From positions 84,205 to 148,204 of the forward strand of contig JAWKMJ010000007.1 in assembly GCA_041392305.1 (NCBI GenBank): a DNA stretch of 64,000 nt. The letters are read 5' to 3'. Under the pieces are notes generated by a model. That model saw only the letters and a list, made by a program, of their open reading frames with translations. It had not been told where the DNA came from and made no database searches. The DNA is from JAGQYP01 sp041392305. GTDB taxonomy: Bacteria > Bacteroidota > Bacteroidia > Flavobacteriales_D > Crocinitomicaceae. Below are positions 42,138 through 50,376 of this stretch, piece after piece; within the stretch, counting starts at the first letter, position 1; every line of letters starts with the position of its first letter. The translations under genes and the position numbers were made by a program.

Positions 42138-43838
42138 CTAGGGCTTCGAAATAATCAAAGGTAATTGATCCTCTGCAGCTTTTGCGGAGGATTTTTTTTG
42201 CTCTTTTTCTTCCTTGGTCAATAGTTTAACCGTTTCTACTTGAATATTGAATTTCTCAGGATTGGCTTTTTCATAGATATCATGCACACTCATAGGCCTT
42301 TCTGCTACCCTCCATTTAAAACCTCTTAATCGCATTTCATCTAGTTTCAATTGATTCATTGGATAGTATTTTCCATCAGGCTTGTCGTAAAATGTTATCT
42401 TGTCGATATCTTTCTCTTTCATTTGCAAAAGAATATCCTTACAAAAAATGCGATTCATTCCTTTTATTGTACGTATTCTTAGCGAATCAGTCTTTTCTTC
42501 TTCTAAAGGGTAGTAGAGTGTCATTCCGTTTCCAATTGCATGTACCCGATCTAATTCACTTTCAACAAAAAATGCTTCCATATTTTTTGAAAAAACCTGA
42601 TTGTAAAACACGGAATCAATATAGGTAATGATAAAAGCATTGGAATAAATATCCATTTTATCAATTTTACTGTCAAAAGTTCGGATAATGATTGTGTCCC
42701 CTGTGATTTGATTGTCTTCTTGCCACAAAATAGGATCTTTGTACATATTCAATAACGAATCTTTTTCACTGTAGTATAAAGAATCACATTTCCCTTGAAA
42801 ATCAGAATTCAAAAAAGCTACATGATAGAACCCATTGATTATGGCCTTTTGAGAACTGTCTTTGTAGGTGACAATGGTGTCCGCAGTAATAAAAAGTGTG
42901 TCTTTCTCGTCGTATTGCATCACTAATGGATCCTCAGTCATCAGAGCATATTCCTTTTTCTGATCAGTGTACAAATAATCACCATGGAAAATACTTTTAT
43001 TTGCCGTGTCAATAACAATGACATTTTTAAATCCCTTAGCAATCTCATCCTTCATGTTGAAATAAATACTATCGGCTCTGATTTCGGTACCTTCATGAAT
43101 GATAATTGCGTTTTCTTTGAATTGTGCAATTTCCGTTTCTGAGTTGTAAAATCCGTTTTCGCAATACACAAAAGATTTCTCTTTAAAAATTTTAGTCGGT
43201 CCAAAAAAATAGGCCGTATTTTCTTCACCCAAAACATTCAAAGTATCAGATTTTACCAAATAATTTGGATTTTCAATAACCACATCTCCTTTGAAAAAGA
43301 AGGATCTACTATCAGGATAGTAATATCCTCTTTTACTAGTGATAATTTCATTGTTTTCAATGTTTACAATCGTTCCATTATTAAGGTAATAGGCGTACTT
43401 TTCTTCTGTGTTGTAATGTAGACTATCTGTTGTCATTATATATGAACTATCTTGTAGTCGAACATTTCCGTAAACATGCGCTATCTTTTTGTCTTGATAG
43501 ACATGCATGGAGTCTGATGTCAAATTGAACGATTTTTGGTTGGTTGCATGCACATTTCCGTATCCAAAGAAAGTGTTTTTGGAAGAATAAATGATCAGCG
43601 AATCACAGCGAAAGAGGAGCGTGTCATAACGAAAACGCACGTCATCTTCCAGAATTTGAGCCCCTCGACTTCCATCGATACGAACAGAACCGGAACCAAG
43701 GAATTCTACTTTGTCGGTGTTCAAAGTGTCGAGCCCTTGAGTCCATGAATGCAGACTTAAAAAAAATGCGCCAATCAACAGCGCATAATTCAATATGTAA
43801 GATTTTGCTTTCAAATTTTCACTTAGCTCGCAATCCAA
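42138..43838 (-). CDS. OstA-like / LptA-domain protein
   Basis: The 566-residue product has a signal-like helix (about 16-34; the N-terminus is uncertain because only TTG starts precede it). LptA/OstA-type beta-jellyroll repeats follow: EDDVRFRYDTLLFRCDSLIIYSS, NVHATNQKSFNLTSDSMHVY and later ENAIIIHEGTEIRADSIYFN, each 'ad...y'. Such proteins carry lipopolysaccharide through the periplasm; in Bacteroidota the multi-repeat form is encoded beside purA. The C-terminal about 60 residues are Lys/Glu-rich. It lies 20 bases downstream of the purA stop on the same strand. Confidence 0.85.
   Translation of the reverse strand: MDCELSENLKAKSYILNYALLIGAFFLSLHSWTQGLDTLNTDKVEFLGSGSVRIDGSRGAQILEDDVRFRYDTLLFRCDSLIIYSSKNTFFGYGNVHATNQKSFNLTSDSMHVYQDKKIAHVYGNVRLQDSSYIMTTDSLHYNTEEKYAYYLNNGTIVNIENNEIITSKRGYYYPDSRSFFFKGDVVIENPNYLVKSDTLNVLGEENTAYFFGPTKIFKEKSFVYCENGFYNSETEIAQFKENAIIIHEGTEIRADSIYFNMKDEIAKGFKNVIVIDTANKSIFHGDYLYTDQKKEYALMTEDPLVMQYDEKDTLFITADTIVTYKDSSQKAIINGFYHVAFLNSDFQGKCDSLYYSEKDSLLNMYKDPILWQEDNQITGDTIIIRTFDSKIDKMDIYSNAFIITYIDSVFYNQVFSKNMEAFFVESELDRVHAIGNGMTLYYPLEEEKTDSLRIRTIKGMNRIFCKDILLQMKEKDIDKITFYDKPDGKYYPMNQLKLDEMRLRGFKWRVAERPMSVHDIYEKANPEKFNIQVETVKLLTKEEKEQKKSSAKAAEDQLPLIISKP
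42168..42199 (+). terminator. terB-like gene terminator embedded in convergent OstA-like CDS
   Basis: ATCCTC...GAGGAT with a GC/GC inner step is followed by eight T on the plus strand, 32 bases after the terB-like stop. The same bases encode the OstA-like C-terminal residues SSAKAAED on the other strand. Confidence 0.75.
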
Positions 43839-43858
43839 ACCACGAAACCAATTACTGC

Positions 43859-45145
43859 TTAAGCATTCAACGAACTTTTGCGGTGTAAGGTTTGTTTTCT
43901 GTCTGGTCCAACCGAAACTACGGTAATAGGAACGTTTAATTGGTCTTCTAAGTATAAAATGTAATTCAATAATTCTGAAGGAGCATCATGAAGATTCGTC
44001 AACTGAGTCAAATCACAGTTCCATCCCTTCACTTCTTCGTAAATTGGTGTAATCTCTACATCGTTGATATCGAAAGGGAAATAGTCAATTCTCTCACCAT
44101 CGATTTCGTAGTGTGTACAAACTTTGATTGTTTCGAAACAACCCAAAACATCTGCTTTCATCATGGACAATTCAGTAACTCCGTTGATGGTAATAGCATA
44201 TTTCAAGGCAGGAAGATCAATCCATCCACATCTTCTTGGACGACCAGTGGTAGCGCCAAATTCTTTTCCTTCTTGTCTAATTTTTTCTCCATCTTCGTCT
44301 TCTAGCTCAGTAGGGAAGGGTCCTGAACCCACTCGCGTACAGTAAGCTTTGAAAATTCCGATTACTTTTTCAATTTTATTTGGAGCTACACCCAATCCTG
44401 TACAAGTACCTGCGGTAACCGTATTTGAAGAAGTCACATACGGATAAGTTCCGAAATCGATGTCTAATAAAGTACCCTGAGCTCCTTCAGCAAGAATTCT
44501 CTTATTGGCTTTCATCGCATTGTTGATGTAGTGCTCACTATCAATAAACTGAAGTTTTTTCAAGTCTTCAATAGCAGAAAACCAATCTCCTTCCAATTCA
44601 GCAAGATTGTATTCAAAATCATCATAGTGATTCAAAATATTGGTGTGTTTTTCAACCAGTTTGTCATATTTCTCTTTGAAATTCGGACTTAAAATATCTC
44701 CAACTCTCAAGCCGTTTCTTCCTGTTTTGTCCATGTAAGTTGGTCCAATTCCTTTCAATGTAGAACCAATCTTATTCTTTCCTTTGGATTGTTCTGAAGC
44801 GGCATCCAATAGTCTGTGACTTGGAAGGATCAAGTGAGCTTTCTTAGAGATCAATAGATTTTTCTCAATATTTACTCCTTTATCCACCAACTTTTTGATT
44901 TCTTCTTTGAAAATACAAGGGTCGATGACCACACCATTTCCAACAACATTCATGATACCATCATGGAAAACTCCAGAGGGAATGGTATGTAACACGTGCT
45001 TACTTCCTTCGAAGATCAACGTGTGTCCGGCATTTGGTCCGCCTTGAAAACGAGCAATGATATCGTAATTTGGGGTTAAAACATCTACGATTTTACCTTT
45101 TCCTTCATCTCCCCATTGTAGTCCTAATAATACGTCTACTTTCAT
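43859..45145 (-). CDS. purA: adenylosuccinate synthase
   Basis: The 428-residue enzyme joins IMP and aspartate using GTP, the first committed step to AMP. The N-terminal P-loop is LGLQWGDEGKGKIVD, with the catalytic Asp in GDEGKGK and the His in GPNAGHT. GSTLKGIGPTYMDKTGRNG and the GTP base motif region near the C-terminus (VSVGPDRKQTL) are present. Full length. It is 2 bases downstream of the STAS gene, in the order fur-STAS-purA-OstA-like. Confidence 0.97.
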   Translation of the reverse strand: MKVDVLLGLQWGDEGKGKIVDVLTPNYDIIARFQGGPNAGHTLIFEGSKHVLHTIPSGVFHDGIMNVVGNGVVIDPCIFKEEIKKLVDKGVNIEKNLLISKKAHLILPSHRLLDAASEQSKGKNKIGSTLKGIGPTYMDKTGRNGLRVGDILSPNFKEKYDKLVEKHTNILNHYDDFEYNLAELEGDWFSAIEDLKKLQFIDSEHYINNAMKANKRILAEGAQGTLLDIDFGTYPYVTSSNTVTAGTCTGLGVAPNKIEKVIGIFKAYCTRVGSGPFPTELEDEDGEKIRQEGKEFGATTGRPRRCGWIDLPALKYAITINGVTELSMMKADVLGCFETIKVCTHYEIDGERIDYFPFDINDVEITPIYEEVKGWNCDLTQLTNLHDAPSELLNYILYLEDQLNVPITVVSVGPDRKQTLHRKSSLNA

Positions 45146-45147
45146 TT

Positions 45148-45504
45148 TTATAGTTCATTAAGTATCTGATTGGCTTCTCCAATGTTTTGAGCCACAGTAA
45201 ATACATCAATTAATTTTGTGATTTCCAATAACTTTAAAACTGGTGGTGTCAAATTCATCATCACCAATTCTCCTCCCTTATTTCTGCATTTTGTGAAATA
45301 CCGAATAAAGTGGTTTAATCCTGTGCTATTCGTATGTTGCAAATCTCTGAGATCCAGAATGATTTTTGGTTTTTCATCGAAGTCATCGATCGCTTCATAA
45401 ATCATTTCATCCATCTCTTCAACTTCCTGATGAGAAAGGATTTTCCCTGCAACCTTGAATAAAATCAGGTCACCTGATATTTCTTTTCGAACCTCGAAAT
45501 TCAT
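45148..45504 (-). CDS. STAS-domain anti-sigma factor antagonist
   Basis: The 118-residue single STAS domain has the core LDLRDLQHTNSTGLNHFIRY. Ser60 (N-S-T-G-L) aligns with the phosphorylated serine of SpoIIAA/RsbV (D-S-S-G-L), so the protein can probably be switched by phosphorylation. In partner switching, SpoIIE-type phosphatases dephosphorylate such proteins; four of those enzymes are encoded in this window. No anti-sigma kinase gene is adjacent. It overlaps fur by four bases (ATGA). Confidence 0.88.
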   Translation of the reverse strand: MNFEVRKEISGDLILFKVAGKILSHQEVEEMDEMIYEAIDDFDEKPKIILDLRDLQHTNSTGLNHFIRYFTKCRNKGGELVMMNLTPPVLKLLEITKLIDVFTVAQNIGEANQILNEL

Positions 45505-45956
45505 TCGGATTTGTCTTTTTTCTTTGATTTTTCAGCATAGAAATAAAGTGAATGATGCAATACTTTGATATCAAACACTTCCTCTACCATGGATTTGATT
45601 TTTTCTATTCTCGGGTCGCAAAATTCAATTACTTCTCCAGTATCCGTGATCACAATATGGTCATGTTGTTTGGATCCGTGCGACTTCTCAAATTGTGCTA
45701 TGTTTTTTCCGAACTGATGTTTTTGAACCAAATTACAAGCTAGTAAAAGCTCAATGGTATTGTACAAAGTTGCTCTAGATACACGGTAATTCTGGTTTTT
45801 CATTAAAATATACAGGGATTCAATATCAAAGTGACCATTGTAATTGTAGATCTCTTCAAGTATGGCGAATCGTTCGGGTGTTTTACGGTGCCCGTTTTTT
45901 TCAAGATAAGCGGAAAAAATATTCTTAACAGTTTCCTGTAATTTGTCAGTAACCAT
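45501..45956 (-). CDS. Fur-family transcriptional repressor
   Basis: I start at ATG 45956 (MVTDKLQETVKNIF); a TTG nine bases upstream is also open. The 151-residue protein has an N-terminal winged helix (KTPERFAILEEIYNYNGHFD, RVSRATLYNTIELLLACNLV). A dimerisation domain with metal ligands follows: the regulatory site HGSKQHDHIVI is present. The usual structural-zinc CxxC after it is replaced by TDTG, and only EFCDP remains, so structural zinc binding is unlikely. It may therefore respond to iron, zinc, manganese or peroxide; which one is not clear. Confidence 0.9.
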   Translation of the reverse strand: MVTDKLQETVKNIFSAYLEKNGHRKTPERFAILEEIYNYNGHFDIESLYILMKNQNYRVSRATLYNTIELLLACNLVQKHQFGKNIAQFEKSHGSKQHDHIVITDTGEVIEFCDPRIEKIKSMVEEVFDIKVLHHSLYFYAEKSKKKDKSE

Positions 45957-46036
45957 TCGGATCAATTAAAATATAAAATTAATAGAAATTTGATTATCCG
46001 TGAGCGTTTTTAGTAAAAATTACGAGGAGTTTTAAA

Positions 46037-46068
46037 CAAAAAAAGGAAGCCATTTCGACTCCCTTTTC
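46037..46068 (-). terminator. terminator after rplS
   Basis: On the minus strand, AAAGGGAG...CTTCCTTT (one G-T wobble) is followed by TTTTTTT, about 20 bases downstream of the rplS stop. Confidence 0.7.
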
Positions 46069-46090
46069 CATATCTTGAAATTCGCTTGAA

Positions 46091-46447
46091 TTATTTCGCG
46101 AATGACTTCTTTTCTCTAATTCTTGCAGATTTCCCTCTTCTTTCTCTGAAGTAGAAAATTCTTGCTCTTCTAACAGCACCTTTTTTGTTGATCTTAATTT
46201 CTTCAAGAAACGGTGATGCCAATGGGAAAATTCTCTCCACTCCAATGTTGTTAGAGATTTTTCTGATCGTAAAAGTTTCAGTAGCTCCAGTTCCTTTTCT
46301 TTGGATCACAACCCCCTGAAAACTCTGAAGTCTTTCCTTCTCTCCTTCTTTGATCTTGTAAGTTACAGTGATCGTATCTCCCGCACTGAAATCAGGCCAT
46401 TCTTTTACTTCAACAAGTTCTTTCGTTAATTCTCTTACAAAGTCCAT
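46091..46447 (-). CDS. rplS: 50S ribosomal protein L19
   Basis: This 118-residue protein sits at the 30S-50S interface. PDFSAGDTITVTYKIKEGEK, LQSFQGVVIQRKGTGATETFTIRK, GVERIFPLASPFLEEIKI and RARIFYFRERRGKSARIREK are the classic L19 blocks, with complete N- and C-termini. In many bacteria rplS follows trmD-rimM; here it is a stand-alone gene with its own terminator. Confidence 0.98.
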   Translation of the reverse strand: MDFVRELTKELVEVKEWPDFSAGDTITVTYKIKEGEKERLQSFQGVVIQRKGTGATETFTIRKISNNIGVERIFPLASPFLEEIKINKKGAVRRARIFYFRERRGKSARIREKKSFAK

Positions 46448-46599
46448 TTTTTATATATAAAGTTCTTATTTCCCAAAAATGAGGGTGCAATATTACGAAA
46501 AATAAATTGAATCCTATAATCTTTGTTCAAATAATTTCAATCATTTTCTGATTTTCTTTGATGATAACCAAAAAACCAACAAAAAGTATAGATTTGAGG

Positions 46600-47037
46600 T
46601 TATTCTTCAATAACCGTAATCGATTCAATTGCGTCTCCTTCTCTGATATCATCTACTACCTCCACACCTTCAATTACTTTACCGAAACAAGTGTGGTGTC
46701 CGTCCAAATGTGAGGTATTGTTTCTTGAATGACAAATGAAGAATTGAGAGCCTCCAGTATTCGGTCCAGCATGTGCCATAGAAAGCACTCCTCTATCATG
46801 ATATTGGTTGTCTCCTTGAGTTTCGCAATCGATTGTGTAACCTGGTCCACCTGCTCCTGTGCCGTTCGGACATCCTCCTTGAATAACAAAATCAGGAATG
46901 ACTCTGTGCCAAGTTAAACCATTGTAAAACCCTTCAGAAGCTAATTTTTTAAAGTTTGCTACTGTTCCAGGAGTGTCTTTATCATATAGTTCGGCAATCA
47001 TTTTGCCTTTGTTTGTTTTGATTTCTACTTTACTCAT
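46600..47037 (-). CDS. cyclophilin-type peptidyl-prolyl cis-trans isomerase
   Basis: I start at ATG 47037 (MSKVEIKTNKGKM); an upstream ATG would add 10 residues not seen in cyclophilins. The 145-residue single-domain cyclophilin has the active-site blocks WHRVIPDFVIQGG, AGPNTGGSQFFI and FGKVIEGVEVVDDI. It lacks a signal peptide, so it is cytoplasmic. It catalyses proline isomerisation in protein folding. Confidence 0.94.
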   Translation of the reverse strand: MSKVEIKTNKGKMIAELYDKDTPGTVANFKKLASEGFYNGLTWHRVIPDFVIQGGCPNGTGAGGPGYTIDCETQGDNQYHDRGVLSMAHAGPNTGGSQFFICHSRNNTSHLDGHHTCFGKVIEGVEVVDDIREGDAIESITVIEE

Positions 47038-47174
47038 TTCTCTAAAATTTTGGACAAAAATAGCCATTTCCTTTGGAATTCCTTTCGTATTCGCGCTTTG
47101 ATTAGTTTATTATTCATCAAATTTGATCGACTCTACTCAACCCTTGATTCATGAATTCCGTTTATATTTGAGCT

Positions 47175-48815
47175 ATGAATAGAATACTAGGTTTCATTTT
47201 ACTTTCATTGATTGCTTTTGAAACTATTGCTCAGATTAGTTTTAAGGCGCTACCCAAATCTTATGAATTAAAGAATTTGGATTATGCATCCTTGCCCATT
47301 TATCAAGGTGAAGCAATTGATGTAGAGGGTTTGTTTCAGGAAGACCAATTGTCGGAATCTAATTGGATGCGTTCGGGACTTACAAAACCGGTTAATTTAT
47401 CGATAGAAGAAACTGGAGAATGGATTGATTTAACTGATGGAGGGCGAATCTGGATCATGCGTTTTCAAGCTCCAAATGCGGTGGCTACTTCAATTTATCT
47501 AGAAGATGTATCTATTCCGAAAGGAGCTTTCTTCCATGTTTATACTCCAGATAAATCAGAACTCCGAGGGGCATTCGATTCGCAATCTTTTGGAGTTAGA
47601 GGTCGCTTTACACATGATGATCTTCCTGGAGAAGAATTAATTTTTGAGTTATACGAACCCGCTGCAGTTGCTGGTCAAACACATTTCACAGTTTCTTCCT
47701 TGGGTTATATGTATATGATGCCACAGCATTTATTGAAGTCTTCTGGTGCCTGTAATGTGGATGTAAATTGTGCCGAAGGGAATAATTTCAATGATCAGAA
47801 AAAGGCGGTCGTAAGAATAAAAACCTATAAAGGAGGTTGGTTAGGCTGGTGTTCTGGAACTTTGATGAATAATACTAATCAGGATTGTCGCCCTTTGATT
47901 TTAACTGCATGGCATTGCGGACTCGGAAATGGCTTTTCGAACCCAACTCAGAATGATCTTGATAATTATATTTTCTATTTTAATTACGAGCGCTCGCAAT
48001 GTGGAGGAGGAACCATAGAAAATGATCAGGTTTTGGGTTGTAGTATGCTAGGGAATAGTCAAGATGGAGGAGGAGATCACGGATCTGATTTTATGTTGGT
48101 TGAGATGAATACGCCAATTCCTTGGGAGTATAATGTTTATTACGCGGGTTGGGATGCGTATAATTCTTCATCGCCAAATGGGGTCTCAATGCATCATCCC
48201 TCGGGAGATTATAAAAAGATTTCAACTTATACTTCTCCAACAACAACAGATCAATATGGAACAGCTTCTGGTTCGCACTGGAGTGTGAGCTGGGTTGCCA
48301 CCGTTAACGGTCATGGAGTTACAGAAGGGGGATCGTCTGGATGCCCTCTGTTTAATTTTCAAGGAAATGTTGTGGGCCAACTAACCGGAGGGGGAGCCAG
48401 TTGCTCTTCACCAACTTCTCCGGATTTATATGGGAAAATGTCCTACAACTGGAATTCAAATACAGGGGTTGGGGGAGATGCATTACAGCCTTTATTGGAT
48501 CCTGCAGGTTCGGGAGTTTTGACTCTTTTTGGGACATATCCTCCTTGTGTTGCGGAAATCGAAGAGAATTCTTTGGGATTGAATAAATTTTTGGTTTATC
48601 CTAATCCCACAAATGGAGAGCTTCATTTGTTTTCTCCTGAATTGACGTCCTACTCAATCCAATTGTATTCAAATACCGGAGCACTTATTTTTAATTTGCA
48701 GGTCAATAATGAAGTTAAGAAAAACCTCGATTTAAAAGATTTGCCCAGCGGATTGTATTATTTACAGATTAATGCTGAGGGATATCTATTAGGCAAGAAA
48801 ATTGTGATTGAATAA
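47175..48815 (+). CDS. secreted trypsin-like serine protease with T9SS sorting domain
   Basis: The 546-residue product has a signal peptide (1-19), a 190-residue N-terminal beta domain, a trypsin-like catalytic domain and a C-terminal type A sorting domain. The triad is His in ILTAWHCG, Asp in HGSDFMLVEM and Ser in GGSSGCPLFN, as in lysyl endopeptidases (GSSGGP-like). Paired cysteines (CNVDVNC, WCSGTL, DC) suggest disulfides. The tail NKFLVYPNPTNGELHLF to LPSGLYYLQINAEG is the T9SS signal, so the enzyme is exported and probably anchored on the cell surface. Confidence 0.93.
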   Translation: MNRILGFILLSLIAFETIAQISFKALPKSYELKNLDYASLPIYQGEAIDVEGLFQEDQLSESNWMRSGLTKPVNLSIEETGEWIDLTDGGRIWIMRFQAPNAVATSIYLEDVSIPKGAFFHVYTPDKSELRGAFDSQSFGVRGRFTHDDLPGEELIFELYEPAAVAGQTHFTVSSLGYMYMMPQHLLKSSGACNVDVNCAEGNNFNDQKKAVVRIKTYKGGWLGWCSGTLMNNTNQDCRPLILTAWHCGLGNGFSNPTQNDLDNYIFYFNYERSQCGGGTIENDQVLGCSMLGNSQDGGGDHGSDFMLVEMNTPIPWEYNVYYAGWDAYNSSSPNGVSMHHPSGDYKKISTYTSPTTTDQYGTASGSHWSVSWVATVNGHGVTEGGSSGCPLFNFQGNVVGQLTGGGASCSSPTSPDLYGKMSYNWNSNTGVGGDALQPLLDPAGSGVLTLFGTYPPCVAEIEENSLGLNKFLVYPNPTNGELHLFSPELTSYSIQLYSNTGALIFNLQVNNEVKKNLDLKDLPSGLYYLQINAEGYLLGKKIVIE

Positions 48816-48890
48816 TACTCACATTTTCCTGTTTATAGATTTTTAAGACTCCTATTTTCTTCTTGTTCTGTTTCGCCGAAATTTGTTGAT

Positions 48891-49790
48891 ATGAAATGGA
48901 AACTACTTTTAACCTTAGTTCTTGCAATATCAGGACTTCATCTTACTGCTCAAGAAAAAAATCTGGATATGCTCGAAATGTACTATGACCAAGAGCATTA
49001 TAAAATTGTGCTTAGAAAGGCCAATAAGCTTCTCGACAATCCCGATTATGATTATACGGTTGTTCCTTCCTTTTATAAGTCGATGGTTTTGCTTCAGCTA
49101 AGTCAGAATAAACAGTATAGAAAAAGGAACAAAACAGCTATAAATGAGGCGATTCAATTGTGGGAGTATTTTAGAAAGTTGGATAATGGGAATCGGGTAT
49201 TTGATGCGCATATTCACGAAATAATTGAGCTGAAACAAGATTTGACTATGTGGAATGAGGACTTGAAACAAAGTGGAGAGGTTGCCTTATCAAATCAGAT
49301 TTCAGAGCTATTACTGACCCATTTTGATAATGTGGATAATATTGTTGTTCAGGAAAAGGAAATTGCAGAAGTACCTTCAAATAAAGATTTTAAAGAAGGT
49401 AGTTTGGATAAAAAAAGACTAGATCTTATTAAATTTTCGAAAAGTTTGATTGGTATTAAATACAAATATGGGGGTACGGACAAAAAAGGGTTTGATTGTT
49501 CCGGATTCACCTCATACGTCTATAAAAATTTTAATATCGAATTACCCCGAAGAGCAGCGGATCAGCATGCAAGTGCTAAAAAAGTCAAGTTGAAGGATGC
49601 TAAAGTAGGGGATTTGGTATTTTTTAGCAGTGGAGGAGGGGTCAATCACGTTGGAATAATAGTCTCCAATGAAAATGGCAAACCCATCATGATTCATGCC
49701 TCTACAAGTCAGGGAATTGTTGAAACCGATATTTTGGGAAATTCATATTGGAAACCCCGTTTAAAATTTGTGGGTTCGTATCTGGAATAA
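48891..49790 (+). CDS. NlpC/P60 peptidoglycan hydrolase
   Basis: The 299-residue protein has a signal peptide (about 1-20) and a helical N-terminal region of about 150 residues (TPR-like, EMYYDQEHYKIVLRKANKLL). The C-terminal NlpC/P60 cysteine peptidase has the catalytic Cys in GFDCSGFTSYVYK, His in GGGVNHVGIIV and a polar third residue (His in MIHASTS). It cleaves peptide stems of peptidoglycan in the periplasm. The start ATG follows the protease gene by 75 bases. Confidence 0.92.
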   Translation: MKWKLLLTLVLAISGLHLTAQEKNLDMLEMYYDQEHYKIVLRKANKLLDNPDYDYTVVPSFYKSMVLLQLSQNKQYRKRNKTAINEAIQLWEYFRKLDNGNRVFDAHIHEIIELKQDLTMWNEDLKQSGEVALSNQISELLLTHFDNVDNIVVQEKEIAEVPSNKDFKEGSLDKKRLDLIKFSKSLIGIKYKYGGTDKKGFDCSGFTSYVYKNFNIELPRRAADQHASAKKVKLKDAKVGDLVFFSSGGGVNHVGIIVSNENGKPIMIHASTSQGIVETDILGNSYWKPRLKFVGSYLE

Positions 49791-49791
49791 A

Positions 49792-50370
49792 TTAATTTTT
49801 TACTACTTGATGATGCGACTTGAAATTAATCAGGTTTGAAATCAAACTTAAAAGAAAGACAAGTGCAATACCGTAGTAAAAGATATCAAAAAACTTTCCT
49901 TGCTCTGTTTTCAATAAGAGAAGGAATATTCCGTAGAAAGTAATAAGAATAATAATGAATGAATTGATTCTGAAAAGCCAGGCGTATTTCAACCTAGAAA
50001 GGCTTCCAAGTCCAATATAAAACTGTAAGGCTAGACCAGCCATAAATAAAGAGGACATAAAAGCAGGAATCCAATGTACAGAAACACTCAAGGTATCGCT
50101 AAATACCATGGTAGTATAAATGAAGTTGATAATCGAAAGAAAGCGCCCAATTTTATTCAGTAAAATAAAAGTTCCGTCTGAATATTGAAGGAAAATAATG
50201 AGGAAAAAAGTGTTCAATAAAGCTGAAAGAAAAACAATTGTGCTAATAAAATTTGTACCAGAAACTCCATCATTGCTCACTATTCCGGAGGCAAAATAAA
50301 TCATGAGGACAATTTCCGTGGAGATTACGATTGTTTTCCAATATTTAAGTACTTGCTTAAGTAGTTTCAT
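49792..50370 (-). CDS. six-helix membrane protein of unknown function
   Basis: The 192-residue product is almost wholly hydrophobic with six helices near residues 15-30, 42-62, 68-88, 98-118, 130-150 and 158-180. It ends in a short hydrophilic tail NLINFKSHHQVVKN. No family recognised. It lies 6 bases downstream of the SpoIIE-propeller gene stop on the same strand, so it is likely co-transcribed and might serve the same pathway. Confidence 0.65.
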   Translation of the reverse strand: MKLLKQVLKYWKTIVISTEIVLMIYFASGIVSNDGVSGTNFISTIVFLSALLNTFFLIIFLQYSDGTFILLNKIGRFLSIINFIYTTMVFSDTLSVSVHWIPAFMSSLFMAGLALQFYIGLGSLSRLKYAWLFRINSFIIILITFYGIFLLLLKTEQGKFFDIFYYGIALVFLLSLISNLINFKSHHQVVKN

Positions 50371-50376
50371 CCACTA

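Noticed and set aside
46448..46599. Riboswitch or RNA gene between rplS and the cyclophilin gene
   Set aside because: The 150-base AT-rich gap shows no stable structure or recognisable motif.
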